Shown piece by piece: positions 1 through 6,816 of a stretch of DNA of 64,000 nt. A program made the translations under genes and the position numbers. Under the pieces are notes generated by a model. It saw only the letters and a program-made list of their open reading frames with translations, had not been told where the DNA came from and did not search any database. The stretch lies in assembly GCA_964544055.1 (NCBI GenBank), contig CAZJAA010000010.1, positions 9,847-73,846 on the forward strand. The letters are read 5' to 3'. The stretch comes from SIG299 sp964544055. GTDB taxonomy: Bacteria; Bacillota; Clostridia; Lachnospirales; Lachnospiraceae. How positions within the stretch are numbered: position 1 is the first letter of the stretch; every line of letters starts with the position of its first letter.

Positions 1-444
1 ACATTCCGGTACGAACTTACCGATGTCACCGCCATAAGATGCAATTTCACGCACGATGCTGGAACTCACGTAGGAATATTCTACACTTGTAGTTAAAAAT
101 ATGGTATCCACAAAAGGATTCAGCCTATGATTTGTCTGGGCAATTTGCAGCTCATATTCAAAGTCTGTAACCGCCCGCAGCCCACGGACAAGAACACTGG
201 CTTCTTTTTTCTGAGCAAAGTCAACCAACAGTCCATCAAACCCCTCTACCTCCACATTCGGCAGATTTTTAGTCACACGCCGAATCATTTCAACTCTTTC
301 TTCCATTGAAAACATTGGCTGTTTTGCACCATTAATCAATACTCCGATAATCAGTTTATCAACTAGTTTGGAGGCTCTCAGAATAATATCTAAATGCCCC
401 TGGGTTACCGGATCAAAGCTGCCCGGATAAATCCCGATTCTCAT
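1..444 (-). CDS. coaD: Phosphopantetheine adenylyltransferase (PPAT), C-terminal end cut by window edge
   Basis: CoaD transfers an AMP group from ATP to 4'-phosphopantetheine, the penultimate step of coenzyme A synthesis, in the cytoplasm. The first 148 residues are present. The nucleotidyltransferase signature GSFDPVTQGHLDII is near the N-terminus (its T/GH motif binds ATP phosphates), and the second conserved block, YSYVSSSIVREI, comes near the visible end. A full protein is about 160 residues, so only a short tail lies outside the window. The ATG at 444 follows the rsmD stop by 33 bases on the same strand, consistent with an rsmD-coaD operon. Identification is secure from the motifs; only the 3' end is unseen. 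Confidence 0.95.
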   Translation of the reverse strand, partial: MRIGIYPGSFDPVTQGHLDIILRASKLVDKLIIGVLINGAKQPMFSMEERVEMIRRVTKNLPNVEVEGFDGLLVDFAQKKEASVLVRGLRAVTDFEYELQIAQTNHRLNPFVDTIFLTTSVEYSYVSSSIVREIASYGGDIGKFVPEC

Positions 445-477
445 AAACACATCTCCATTCTATGATATAAACCAGTA

Positions 478-1047
478 TTACGCAGGCTCATCCTCCAAAA
501 GTTGGATAAATACATGCTGGTTGTTTTTATACTTTTTTTCACGAAACAGTTCAAAGCCCAGTGCATCCAGATAAGAAAAATCTGTCTGGATGGAAGCTTC
601 CACAACAATTAACGTATCTTCCCCAACAAGGCAGGAATTGCTTAAGTGCTCCAGCACTTTTCGTTCCAGCCCATTGTCATAGGGAGGATCCATAAAAATG
701 ATGTCAAACGCCTTGCCTTCTTTCTCTAGCAACGGCACAGCCTGAAAAACGTCCATACCAAGCAGTCTTGCCTCTTCTGACAGCTTTGTGTTTTTTAAAT
801 TTTCTCTGATGCAGGAAAGTGCTTCTGCACTCTGCTCTACCATTACTACATCCTTTGCTCCCCGGCTTAATGCCTCAATTCCAATTGCTCCGCTTCCGCT
901 GAATAAATCAAGGAAACGGCAGTCTGCCAGATGCATATTAAGGATATTAAACAGGGTTTCTTTTGTACGGTCCTGGGTAGGCCTGACCGCCATGCCCGGC
1001 ACAGTTTTTAAAAGTAAATGACGTCTGGAACCGGCAATGACTCTCAT
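478..1047 (-). CDS. rsmD: 16S rRNA (guanine(966)-N2)-methyltransferase RsmD
   Basis: A 189-residue SAM-dependent methyltransferase that modifies G966 of 16S rRNA in the small ribosomal subunit. Visible features are the N-terminal MRVIAGSRRH start typical of the family, the SAM-binding DLFSGSGAIGIEAL at about residues 46-59, and the catalytic MDPPY near residue 120 (the N/D-PPY motif of amino-methyltransferases). AAGGAG lies 8 bases before the ATG. It precedes coaD in the same direction, the usual Firmicute pairing. Length and motif order are normal for the family. Confidence 0.94.
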   Translation of the reverse strand: MRVIAGSRRHLLLKTVPGMAVRPTQDRTKETLFNILNMHLADCRFLDLFSGSGAIGIEALSRGAKDVVMVEQSAEALSCIRENLKNTKLSEEARLLGMDVFQAVPLLEKEGKAFDIIFMDPPYDNGLERKVLEHLSNSCLVGEDTLIVVEASIQTDFSYLDALGFELFREKKYKNNQHVFIQLLEDEPA

Positions 1048-1220
1048 GCATATGCTCCTTTTCTCAAAAAAGTTATTTCTTTTAAATCTTCTACATCTAT
1101 TTTAGTTTATCGTATCTTTCCTCGAAATTCAACCTTTTCTTTAAAAATCTTCCGATTTTTTCTTAAAAATGAAAGAATTTCTTTTAAAATAGCTCATTTT
1201 TTCTCAAAAAAATAATTTTC

Positions 1221-1254
1221 AAAAAAGAAAAGGCACCGCAACAAGGCGATGCCT
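1221..1254 (-). terminator. Intrinsic terminator downstream of the SASP gene
   Basis: On the minus strand a 9-base stem (1246-1254 with 1231-1239, one mismatch) is followed by an uninterrupted U-rich run from 1230 down to 1221. It sits 35 bases beyond the SASP stop codon and would end that short transcript before rsmD. Confidence 0.75.
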
Positions 1255-1288
1255 CCTCTTTTCTCTCTTTTCCAATGAAACTGTCAGA

Positions 1289-1489
1289 TTATTTACCAGC
1301 CATGGTTTCTTCCTGACGCTTAATCATCTTACGAACCATTTCGCCGCCAACGCTTCCGTTCTGTGCGCTGGTCAGATTACCGTTATAACCGTTGGTTAAA
1401 GGCACACCAAGCTCAGTTGCAACTTCCATCTTGAATTTGTTCATAGCGTCCTTTGCATCAGGAACTTCTACTCGACTCTTACTAGCCAT
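1289..1489 (-). CDS. Alpha/beta-type small acid-soluble spore protein
   Basis: A 66-residue DNA-binding spore protein. Alpha/beta SASPs coat spore DNA and protect it from UV and heat, and are degraded during germination. The conserved core EVATELGVPL, followed by NGYNGNLTSAQNGSVGG and a basic MVRKMI segment, is plain. The GPR cleavage region, normally E-[IV]-A near residue 22, corresponds to EVATE here. GGAGGT precedes the ATG. The gene has its own terminator and so is probably monocistronic, with forespore-specific (sigma-G type) expression expected from the family; I could not assign a convincing sigma-G promoter. It shows the organism forms, or descends from, spore formers. Confidence 0.93.
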   Translation of the reverse strand: MASKSRVEVPDAKDAMNKFKMEVATELGVPLTNGYNGNLTSAQNGSVGGEMVRKMIKRQEETMAGK

Positions 1490-1585
1490 TTTTCATACCT
1501 CCAAATAAATTTGTTTTGGTGTTACGCTAGTAGTATTTGCAGAAGTTACTGAAATACACTGGAAGCTTTTGCTATTCTTTTCTGG

Positions 1586-1828
1586 TCATTTTGTGTATTT
1601 TTTAATCATTTTTATGAAATACCACACTGCGGAAATTCCCACCGCCACACCAGAATACAGCAGCATATGCTCAAAATCAAGATTTATTATGGATACATAA
1701 CGCACAAACATAAAACTTAATATCAAAAGAATAAAAAGTACATAGGCAAAAGTTCCGGCAACAGTAAGAAAGAAAAAAATAATGTCTTTCACAATATCCT
1801 TAGGGTCTAATTTTGAATTTCTGCTCAT
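1586..1828 (-). CDS. Small two-helix membrane protein, function unknown
   Basis: An 80-residue protein I do not recognise. It has two hydrophobic segments (about residues 19-45 and 54-72), a basic N-terminus and a lysine-rich tail (KMIKKYTK), so both ends are probably cytoplasmic. I chose ATG 1828 because it overlaps the stop codon of the upstream GH43 gene in the sequence ATGA and has AGGA 8 bases upstream; an upstream in-frame ATG at 1855 lies inside the GH43 gene and has no ribosome-binding site. The overlap implies translational coupling to the GH43 gene. It is the last gene of the arabinan locus and may be only a passenger. Confidence 0.6.
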   Translation of the reverse strand: MSRNSKLDPKDIVKDIIFFFLTVAGTFAYVLFILLILSFMFVRYVSIINLDFEHMLLYSGVAVGISAVWYFIKMIKKYTK

Positions 1829-3234
1829 AGTTTTTCCTGCTTTCTTTTCATCCATACTGCATGGTTATTTTTTAAATAACCACTGACAAATTCACATTCG
1901 CCACCGTTTTCAAAATCAAATGCTGCGCCATGTACCCCACAGGCAAAGTCTATCGGGAAGCTTCCAATGACACTCTTTTTCATTTTGTTGTCATCATTGG
2001 ATAGTACAATGATTTCCCAAAGGCTGCCATTCTTCTGCCATGTCTCCTTTTGCTGCTCTGTCACAGAAACTGCTGACGGTTCCTCCGCATAAACCTCCGG
2101 AGCAAATACCGGCCACCCTTCCACAAAATACATTCGGCGCACTGCCATATAGTGCATGTAAAAGGTCAATCTGTCCCCCGGCTGATCCGAGCCGTGATGC
2201 AAATTCCAGGCACCGTCTCTTACATGATGGACAAAGAAATATTGTCCGGTTGGTTCATGATAAAACGGTACACCGTGTCCCGGTCCACGAAAGCCGCCAA
2301 ACTTCCATGAAATTTCTGCTTCCTGCTCTTTATTTTCCTCCGGCTGGTTTTCCACACATCCGCTATCTTTTTTTTGTGCGGAATCGTCAGCCGCATACGG
2401 ACGCTCTGCTGCAAACTGATAACTGCCGGCTAACTTTTGTCCAAGGGAAACACCATCCAGACTTTTTCCTTCTCTGTCCAGGTATGGACCATCCACACTG
2501 TCGCTAATACCGACGCGGATATCGTAATCATCTCCCAGCCAGCCATACGACAAAAAGAGCAGATATTTTTTCCACTCCGGATGATACAGAACGGCTGCCC
2601 CTTCCGGTCCGTCAATATAGGAATGCTCCGGCTTCACGGCAATCCGTCTGCCAAGCTCTTTTGCAGTACAATTTAAGCATAATCCGTTTTTCGGGTCCAG
2701 CTCCTTTACAAAAATGCCTCCAAAGAACGAACCGTAAACCAGATATTTTCTTCCTTCCGGTGTGTCCACCACATGCGCATCTATCGCATTTGGCTCTGCA
2801 TCTGTTGTTCCCCAGGTATCCGCCACCACGCCCCGGTTTTCAAACGGTCCCTCCGGATGTGCTGCCACCGCCAGCCAAATACGCGATTCCGAACTGCCAA
2901 ACGCCTTTGTTGCAGAATAATACATCCGGTATTCTCCATTAACATACTCCGTAAACGGTGCCCAGAAGCCTCCGGTTGGCGGGTATTCGCCATTATCGCA
3001 TCCCTCAGCAATGGCTTTCTCCGACAACGCCATGCCAACATATTCAAACTCAACGAAATCCCTGCTTCTTCTGATTTGGATGCCCTGACGATACGGACTT
3101 GTAATTGCACCGTCGGTGGAATACGAATAACACCATCCACTGACCGGATCATACATCATCCCCGGATCATGGGATTCAAAGCATGGATTTTTTTTCCTGT
3201 CATGCAGGTTTAACATAAACCCCGGTTTTTTCAT
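1825..3234 (-). CDS. Cytoplasmic GH43 arabinanase/arabinofuranosidase-type glycoside hydrolase
   Basis: A 469-residue glycoside hydrolase of family 43 (five-bladed beta-propeller, inverting). The three expected carboxylates are visible: Asp23 in SHDPGM (general base), Asp152 in NAIDAH (pKa modulator) and Glu211 in DGPEGA (general acid). Blade motifs GGFWAPF and KYLVYGSFFGGIF fit arabinan-active GH43 subfamilies. There is no signal peptide, so it should act on imported oligosaccharides in the cytosol. GGAGGGGG precedes the ATG. It follows the secreted GH43 lipoprotein and overlaps the next gene by 4 bases. The linkage specificity (endo or exo, alpha-1,5) is inferred from family and context only. 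Confidence 0.82.
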   Translation of the reverse strand: MKKPGFMLNLHDRKKNPCFESHDPGMMYDPVSGWCYSYSTDGAITSPYRQGIQIRRSRDFVEFEYVGMALSEKAIAEGCDNGEYPPTGGFWAPFTEYVNGEYRMYYSATKAFGSSESRIWLAVAAHPEGPFENRGVVADTWGTTDAEPNAIDAHVVDTPEGRKYLVYGSFFGGIFVKELDPKNGLCLNCTAKELGRRIAVKPEHSYIDGPEGAAVLYHPEWKKYLLFLSYGWLGDDYDIRVGISDSVDGPYLDREGKSLDGVSLGQKLAGSYQFAAERPYAADDSAQKKDSGCVENQPEENKEQEAEISWKFGGFRGPGHGVPFYHEPTGQYFFVHHVRDGAWNLHHGSDQPGDRLTFYMHYMAVRRMYFVEGWPVFAPEVYAEEPSAVSVTEQQKETWQKNGSLWEIIVLSNDDNKMKKSVIGSFPIDFACGVHGAAFDFENGGECEFVSGYLKNNHAVWMKRKQEKL

Positions 3235-3261
3235 AAACCCCCTCCATTATCGCCTTTTTTC

Positions 3262-3276
3262 GGTAACTATTCCGCC
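3262..3276. repeat. Copy of the GGTAACTATTC motif
   Basis: The 15 bases here differ at one position from the left outer arm of the 189-nt element at 6453-6467, whose complement recurs at 6627-6641. It lies in the short gap between two GH43 genes and is preceded by a T-run, as at 6453. It may be a remnant of the same kind of element. Confidence 0.4.
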
Positions 3277-3284
3277 CACGCCTT

Positions 3285-5330
3285 TTATTCTGTCATTTTA
3301 CTGCCCCAGAGGGTCAGCTGGTTATCCTGTCCAAGTGCAGTAAATACCATGGTCTTTCTTGTCAGGTTCTCCACATTCATTTCCAGTGCCACACCACTGT
3401 AGGTGACACCGTTTAATGTAATATAAAGGTACGAAGTGCTTTCCTCCAGCTTCCAGGAACCGGTATAATATCCGGTTACGGTTCCGTCTGTCTGTAAGGT
3501 AATTGCCTCCGGAGTCTTTGCCTCCAGATTTTTATAGTCAATGTCCAGTTCATGCAGAATGACTTCATACGTTCCGACAACCTTTTCTGCCGTGCAGACA
3601 GAAGCATCCAGTACTTCGTCCGTGGTCTGGTAAGGTGCCGCCACCAGCCAGCCTTCTTTGTTTAAAAACAGCTGATGTACACGGACGGAATGTCCCTCCG
3701 TGCCATCCGTGGTTCTGGTATGATATACAATGTGTGCTCTTCCATCCGTATCCACAAAGGCTGAGTTGTGCCCCTGGGCAACCTCACCTACACTGAAGGT
3801 TCTCCACTGATAGCCGCCAAACAAACGGATTCCCTTGTTTGCCAGATTGTAGTTAAACACATACTTATCCGAATAGGCATCATTACCAAGTGCATCTACA
3901 TACGGACCGTCCGGAGTTTCGCTGCGGAACACTCTTACGTTGTAGCCGCCGGCCGCTTCGAGATTGCCGTAGGAAATAAACAGCCAGTAATAATCACCGA
4001 TTTTTTCAATGTAGCTTGCTTCACCGGATACATATTTGCCTCCGGCAATCTTTTTACCAAAATATGCATCGGAATGCTCGTTTGTTTCATAGGTCACACT
4101 GTAATCACGAAGACCTGTCTGCTCATCCAGCTCTAAAATAAAAATACCGCCGGACCAGGAACCATACGCCATCCACAAATTGCCGTCATCATCATAAAAA
4201 ATGGTTGGATCAATACAGTTTGGAAATTCATCTCCCCACTTGCCGTTGATAACACCGTTTTTGATGTAACGCTCCGGAAGCTCACTCATTCCAAGCACTT
4301 CGTCTGCATCCGTCTGTGTCCAGTTGTCCGCATCAAATCCACCGTATACAATACTTCCGGCATACTCAAACGGACCGGTTGCAGAATCCGAGGTCAGCAG
4401 CACGATGTTGGACTTCCAGGTGTCACCGTTTGCACTTAAATAATAACAGTATTTGCCCATAGCTTCGTTATAGATTACATCCGGAGCCCACAGATAGCTG
4501 TACCACGCACCGGAATCCTTGTTCCATTCACTGATTTTTTCCCTTGTTTCCTTATCAAAGGAATTGCGCCACTCGTTATCTCTGTTTGTCCAGTTGACCA
4601 AATCTGTTGTAGAGCTTAATGTCATATGTGTTCCGTAAATATAATACATTCCATCAAAGTCCTTAAAAATGGACGGGTCATGACAGGTAGTACGTTTTGC
4701 ACCGACGTATTCACTTAAACCAAACTTTTCCTTTTCCATACCAAGGCTTAATTCTACGGTTGCGCGAATCATTACCTTTTCACCACCATACATAAACTCC
4801 ACATACGGACGCAGTGTAACCGTTTTTTTGGTACTTAACACGGAAATATTTTCTTCGGATTTTGTTCCGTTGTAAGGGTCTGTACCGTATTCCGGTGCTG
4901 CATTGTCAATCACCTCTCCGGTGACCGGAAACGTTGCCTCATCTCCAATTAAAGTTCCGTGAACCTCATAGCTTTCGCCGTAAAATATCTGCGGAAGCTC
5001 GGTTGGCATAGAAAGAGAATTTGCCGCTTTTAATCCGCTGGAATTTTTGTACTCAATCGCAGATTTATTTACGACATATAATTGATGATTGTTTTCAATC
5101 TTAACCGTATAGTAAATCTTCTCTCCTGCCTCATAGGAGGTTTTGTCGGTGGAGACCGTAATCGAAATCTGCTCTTCCGTCATCGTGTTGGAAGTTCCGT
5201 TATCCACCAACGGTTCTACGGTCGGTGTTGGGGTTGATGATGGATTGGCACCCTGACTATTTCCACCGCATGCCACACAGACTGCACATAAACCTGCTGC
5301 AAAAAGCAGCCCTAACAATTTTTTTCTCAT
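3285..5330 (-). CDS. Secreted GH43 endo-arabinanase-type lipoprotein
   Basis: A 681-residue extracellular GH43 enzyme, probably an endo-alpha-1,5-L-arabinanase that cuts arabinan at the cell surface. The signal peptide ends in a lipobox with lipidated Cys21 (CVAC), followed by a Ser/Thr/Pro linker. Residues about 50-205 form an Ig-like beta domain; the GH43 propeller runs from about 212 to 560 with Asp218 (CHDPSIF), Asp374 (NCIDPTIF) and Glu437 (SGEASY); the rest fits the small beta-barrel C-terminal domain found on AbnB-like arabinanases (GH43_C). SWSGGIF resembles calcium-dependent arabinanases. It sits between two GH43 genes of different clades in one leftward transcript. Substrate is inferred. 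Confidence 0.85.
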   Translation of the reverse strand: MRKKLLGLLFAAGLCAVCVACGGNSQGANPSSTPTPTVEPLVDNGTSNTMTEEQISITVSTDKTSYEAGEKIYYTVKIENNHQLYVVNKSAIEYKNSSGLKAANSLSMPTELPQIFYGESYEVHGTLIGDEATFPVTGEVIDNAAPEYGTDPYNGTKSEENISVLSTKKTVTLRPYVEFMYGGEKVMIRATVELSLGMEKEKFGLSEYVGAKRTTCHDPSIFKDFDGMYYIYGTHMTLSSTTDLVNWTNRDNEWRNSFDKETREKISEWNKDSGAWYSYLWAPDVIYNEAMGKYCYYLSANGDTWKSNIVLLTSDSATGPFEYAGSIVYGGFDADNWTQTDADEVLGMSELPERYIKNGVINGKWGDEFPNCIDPTIFYDDDGNLWMAYGSWSGGIFILELDEQTGLRDYSVTYETNEHSDAYFGKKIAGGKYVSGEASYIEKIGDYYWLFISYGNLEAAGGYNVRVFRSETPDGPYVDALGNDAYSDKYVFNYNLANKGIRLFGGYQWRTFSVGEVAQGHNSAFVDTDGRAHIVYHTRTTDGTEGHSVRVHQLFLNKEGWLVAAPYQTTDEVLDASVCTAEKVVGTYEVILHELDIDYKNLEAKTPEAITLQTDGTVTGYYTGSWKLEESTSYLYITLNGVTYSGVALEMNVENLTRKTMVFTALGQDNQLTLWGSKMTE

Positions 5331-5365
5331 TCACATTCTCCATTCCCGGACAGATGCCCGCAGTT

Positions 5366-6349
5366 TTAAAATTTCACCATGTTTTTGTAATCAAATACCG
5401 GATAACCCTTTTCATCCCAGTTAACCTTCATTAACATGGCATGACGATTTGGGTCATACAGAGGGTCGCCCACAATTTCCAGATAGGTTCTTGCATGGAA
5501 TACGCAAACATCCTCCCCATTTTCATCCTTGGTAAAGCTGTTGTGTCCCGGTCCATAAAAGCCCTTTTCCCGGTCGGAGCAGAGTACCGGATAACGCTCT
5601 TTTTTCCATGCCTTCGGGTCTAAAATATCCTCATCCTCACCAACGCTCATCAGACCCATGCAGTAGCATTCTCCGGTTGCACTTGCCGAATATGCCATAA
5701 AGATTCTGCCGTTGTGCTTTACAATTGCCGGTCCTTCGTTGACCCAGATATCTACTCTCTCCCAGTCGTAGTCCGGAGTCGTAAGAAGCACCTGTGCTGT
5801 TGCAAGCTTCGTTGCAGACTCCATCTTTGCAATATAAAGATTGGAAATCTGGATACCGACACTTACTTTTTCTGCCCAGATGTAGTAATAGCTTCCCTTG
5901 TGTTCAAAAATGGTAGCATCTAAAGAAAATGCCTCAAAGGAATAAATATCATCATCACTTCGCTGCATCTTGCCTTTTTCTACCCAGGAACCGGTCATTG
6001 GGTCATCACTCTGACATTCCAGCACGAACGGACGAATTTTCCACATATCGTCCTGCTCTCCGGCTGCAAAATAAATATACCACTTTCCAAATAAAAAGTG
6101 AATCTCCGGTGCCCAGATATGACGGCTCATTTCACCGGACTCATGCTTTGTCCACACCGTAACTTCTTCGGCATCACGCAGTCCGTTTAAGGTGGATGCC
6201 TTTCTTAAAATGATTTTATCATAGCTTGGTACAGATGCCGTAAAATAATACGTTCCATCCGTATGCTGATACACATATGGGTCAGCACGCTGCTCAATCC
6301 ATGGTGTGTTAAACTCTGTTAATACTCCGTTTCTTCTTAATTCAGTCAT
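5366..6349 (-). CDS. Cytoplasmic GH43 exo-alpha-L-arabinofuranosidase-type enzyme
   Basis: A 327-residue single-domain GH43 protein without signal peptide. The opening WIEQRADPYVY carries the base Asp23; Asp144 (FSLDAT) is the modulator and Glu205 (VNEGPA) the acid. The compact size and the RADP motif resemble GH43 subfamily 26, whose studied members release arabinose from alpha-1,5-arabino-oligosaccharides. It would complement the GH51 enzyme in the cytosol. It is followed at 36 bases by the GH43 lipoprotein gene and preceded by a 467-base gap that contains a 189-nt structured repeat. The subfamily call rests on recollection of motifs. Confidence 0.8.
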   Translation of the reverse strand: MTELRRNGVLTEFNTPWIEQRADPYVYQHTDGTYYFTASVPSYDKIILRKASTLNGLRDAEEVTVWTKHESGEMSRHIWAPEIHFLFGKWYIYFAAGEQDDMWKIRPFVLECQSDDPMTGSWVEKGKMQRSDDDIYSFEAFSLDATIFEHKGSYYYIWAEKVSVGIQISNLYIAKMESATKLATAQVLLTTPDYDWERVDIWVNEGPAIVKHNGRIFMAYSASATGECYCMGLMSVGEDEDILDPKAWKKERYPVLCSDREKGFYGPGHNSFTKDENGEDVCVFHARTYLEIVGDPLYDPNRHAMLMKVNWDEKGYPVFDYKNMVKF

Positions 6350-6452
6350 TTTTCATATCCTCCTGTCTATCGAATCTCCACTTGCAACATTTCTCTCCTG
6401 TTTTGCTGCCGTTTGCCTGATGTCACTTTTTGCTCACGGCAATTGCTTTTTT

Positions 6453-6641
6453 GGTAACTATTCAGCCCCACCACCCACATTCGTAAAATCTGCCAGCTAT
6501 GCTGTCAGTCGCTGCTAAAGCAGCTTATCATTTTACTCATGTGTGTGGCGTGGTGCTAATCGCCCATATATAAGCAAGTACCCAGTCTTGCAAGCAAGCT
6601 TGCATCCTGTGTACTTGCTTATATATGGCTGAATAGTTACC
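6453..6641. repeat. Structured 189-nt intergenic element, copy A1
   Basis: The 467-base gap 6350-6816 holds this element and a terminator. Outer arms are a perfect 15-base inverted repeat (6453-6467 and 6627-6641). Inside are two stems. Stem 2 pairs 6469-6474 with 6550-6555, 6475-6479 with 6544-6548 and 6483-6489 with 6530-6536, and encloses the core 6485-6541, which contains two small hairpins (GCTGC/GCAGC and CAGC/GCTG). Stem 3 is an 18-bp hairpin (6564-6581 with 6611-6628) around a smaller one (6589-6604). Copy A2 at 45756-45944 has exactly the same length and about 80% core identity but unrelated arms. No ORF spans it. It could be a non-coding RNA or a non-autonomous mobile repeat. Confidence 0.75.
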
Positions 6642-6720
6642 TTTTTGTGTTCAAGCACACATATCGCATTATCTGAATGTCCTGAAATAACGTAATATCT
6701 ATGTTTGACACACCTGTAAG

Positions 6721-6762
6721 GAAAAAGCCGCTCCGGATTCGGAGAACCGTCCCCGGAACGGC
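6721..6762 (-). terminator. Intrinsic terminator after the LamG-repeat lipoprotein gene
   Basis: On the minus strand a 10-bp stem (6753-6762 with 6727-6736, one G-U pair) closes a loop with a small inner hairpin and is followed by UUUUU. It lies 54 bases past the stop codon of the lipoprotein gene and should reduce read-through into the three GH43 genes, implying either partial read-through or a separate promoter for them. Confidence 0.75.
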
Positions 6763-6816
6763 TGTATTCACTTAAACTTTTTTACTTTTACTTAAACTCT
6801 TTTGCAATCGCAGAGA

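Noticed and set aside
6350..6816. Riboswitch or tRNA in the long gap before the GH43 genes
   Set aside because: The structure found is element A1 plus a terminator; it does not match a tRNA cloverleaf or a riboswitch class that I know.
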